DNA of 7,013 bases from Phenylobacterium sp. (GTDB lineage Bacteria > Pseudomonadota > Alphaproteobacteria > Caulobacterales > Caulobacteraceae). Position 1 is the stretch's first letter. Each line of letters opens with the position of its first letter. The stretch is taken from NCBI GenBank assembly GCA_028698405.1, contig JAQVDF010000102.1:1-7013 (forward strand), read 5' to 3'. The translations under genes and the position numbers were made by a program. Below the pieces are notes generated by a model. It ran no database searches and was not told where the DNA came from. It was given only the letters and a program-made list of their open reading frames with translations. Positions 6,472 through 7,013 of the stretch are shown here, piece by piece.

Positions 6472-6480
6472 CGGTCCGTC
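6445..6480. repeat. Inverted repeat with 9-bp arms around the possible promoter
   Basis: GACGGACCG (6445-6453) is the exact complement of CGGTCCGTC (6472-6480), with 18 nt between. The left arm also takes part in a competing hairpin, since CCGGTC (6435-6440) pairs perfectly with GACCGG (6449-6454). The two pairings exclude each other because both use 6449-6453. Either a dyad operator flanking the -35 and start region, or alternative RNA structures, would explain it. Confidence 0.5.
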
Positions 6481-6496
6481 GAACGAGGACGCTCCC

Positions 6497-6517
6497 ATGC
6501 GTGAGGTCATTTCCTAG
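6497..6517 (+). CDS. Possible six-codon leader peptide (MREVIS)
   Basis: An ATG at 6497 is preceded by a good Shine-Dalgarno, GAGGA at 6485-6489 with 7-nt spacing, better than any site near the downstream MFS start. The frame closes at TAG after six codons. It lies in the predicted leader of the MFS mRNA, followed by a stable hairpin at 6540-6556. That layout would suit translation-coupled attenuation. The peptide shows no run of a single amino acid, and so short a frame can arise by chance. Confidence 0.25.
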   Translation: MREVIS

Positions 6518-6539
6518 CGGCGCGACGCCCCCGCTCTCC

Positions 6540-6556
6540 CGGCTTCCGCGAAGCCG
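6540..6556 (+). repeat. Perfect 7-bp stem-loop in the leader region
   Basis: CGGCTTC (6540-6546) and GAAGCCG (6550-6556) are exact complements around a CGC loop. A pyrimidine-rich stretch with several T (about 6561-6573) follows after a few bases, so it may act as a weak terminator or attenuator 29 nt before the MFS start codon. Confidence 0.4.
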
Positions 6557-6585
6557 CGGCCTCAATTCCTTCTTCGGCAAACCAG

Positions 6586-7013
6586 ATGGCTTTCTTCGGC
6601 AATGGGGCGATCAATCGCCTCAACCTGCACACCAGCGTGCAGACCTTCGCCCAGGCGGGCGGAGGCGTGTTCTTCTTCGCTTTTCTGCTGGCGGCCGGCG
6701 TGCCGGCGCACTGGGCGCTTGCCGCCGAGGCCGCGGTGGTGGCCGGCCGTTTCGTCCTGCGCCCGGCGATCCTTCCGCTTGCTCGGCGGCTCGGGCTCAA
6801 GCCGCTGCTGGTGGGCGGCGTGCTGGCCATGGGACTGCAGTATCCGCTGCTGGCGCAGGTGGACGGGGTCGGCCGCCAGTTGGCCCTGCTCGCCGCGACC
6901 CGGTGCCTGGCCGAGGTGGTCTACTGGGTCTCCTACAACGCCTATTTCGCCAGCGTCGGCGACGCCGAACATCGGGGCCACCAGATCAGCGCCCGGGAAG
7001 CGGCGGAGATCGG
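6586..7013 (+). CDS. MFS transporter, N-terminal part (3' end off the window)
   Basis: From the ATG at 6586 the frame is open for 142 codons to the window edge, with no internal stop. The upstream in-frame stop is at 6502-6504 and no other start lies between, so this ATG is the only candidate. It has no convincing Shine-Dalgarno. The protein opens with a short soluble start (MAFFGNGAINRLNLHTSV). Hydrophobic helices follow at about 21-39, 42-58, 70-90 and 97-118, separated by a basic loop RPAILPLARRLGLKP (59-73), the position of MFS motif A. The stretch YWVSYNAYFASVGDAEHRG (113-131) resembles an MFS subgroup I remember from Caulobacteraceae and sphingomonads. It is only distantly like the MFS at 2153-3511. 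Substrate unknown. Same strand as udgX, 186 nt downstream; the structured gap makes a separate transcript likely. Confidence 0.8.
   Translation, partial: MAFFGNGAINRLNLHTSVQTFAQAGGGVFFFAFLLAAGVPAHWALAAEAAVVAGRFVLRPAILPLARRLGLKPLLVGGVLAMGLQYPLLAQVDGVGRQLALLAATRCLAEVVYWVSYNAYFASVGDAEHRGHQISAREAAEI

Noticed and set aside
6456..6472. GTTC...GTTC pair as a second SOS box
   Set aside because: The spacer is 9, not 7, so it does not fit the LexA direct repeat.
1..7013. CRISPR array, tRNA, rRNA, insertion sequence or prophage attachment site
   Set aside because: No regularly spaced repeats, cloverleaf sequence, transposase motif or terminal inverted repeats were seen on either strand.

Overview
The window is GC-rich DNA, probably from an alphaproteobacterium of the Caulobacteraceae type (Caulobacter/Phenylobacterium-like). 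The evidence is dense high-GC coding, a direct-repeat SOS box of the alphaproteobacterial type (GAAC-N7-GAAC, the complement of GTTC-N7-GTTC), and gene families that I associate with this group. The genus is an inference; no rRNA or other phylogenetic marker is present.

Layout. (i) Positions 1-2091, minus strand: a ferric-iron ABC importer. A FutA/FbpA-like iron-binding lipoprotein is followed 13 nt later by an FbpB-type permease that runs off the left edge. A 19-bp inverted repeat (2133-2151) of Fur-box-like geometry lies just upstream. (ii) 2153-3511, minus strand: a 12-TM-type MFS transporter with a non-ATG start. (iii) 3512-3739: a divergent intergenic region. Its right end holds a compact promoter with an SOS (LexA) box filling the spacer between the -35 and -10 elements. 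(iv) 3740-6399, plus strand: a two-gene operon overlapping at TGATG. It encodes a putative DNA-repair radical SAM protein (CX3CX2C, C-terminal helix-hairpin-helix, last five residues QLSLF) and a two-domain protein with an N-terminal DUF4130-type domain and a C-terminal UdgX uracil-DNA glycosylase domain carrying the KRRxH crosslinking loop. (v) 6400-6585: a 186-bp leader-like region with several inverted repeats and a six-codon reading frame. (vi) 6586-7013: the N-terminal 142 codons of a second, unrelated MFS transporter.

The most interesting unit is the radical SAM/UdgX operon. From sequence alone it looks SOS-inducible, probably transcribed as a leaderless mRNA. It pairs an enzyme with a consensus sliding-clamp-binding tail and a DNA-binding hairpin with a protein expected to form covalent adducts at uracil in DNA. 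The family association of these two genes is known (I recall TIGR03914/03915/03916), but the reaction of the radical SAM protein is not. LexA control and clamp tethering are testable predictions from this window. The left half is an ordinary iron-uptake locus, with iron-dependent repression likely through the palindrome.
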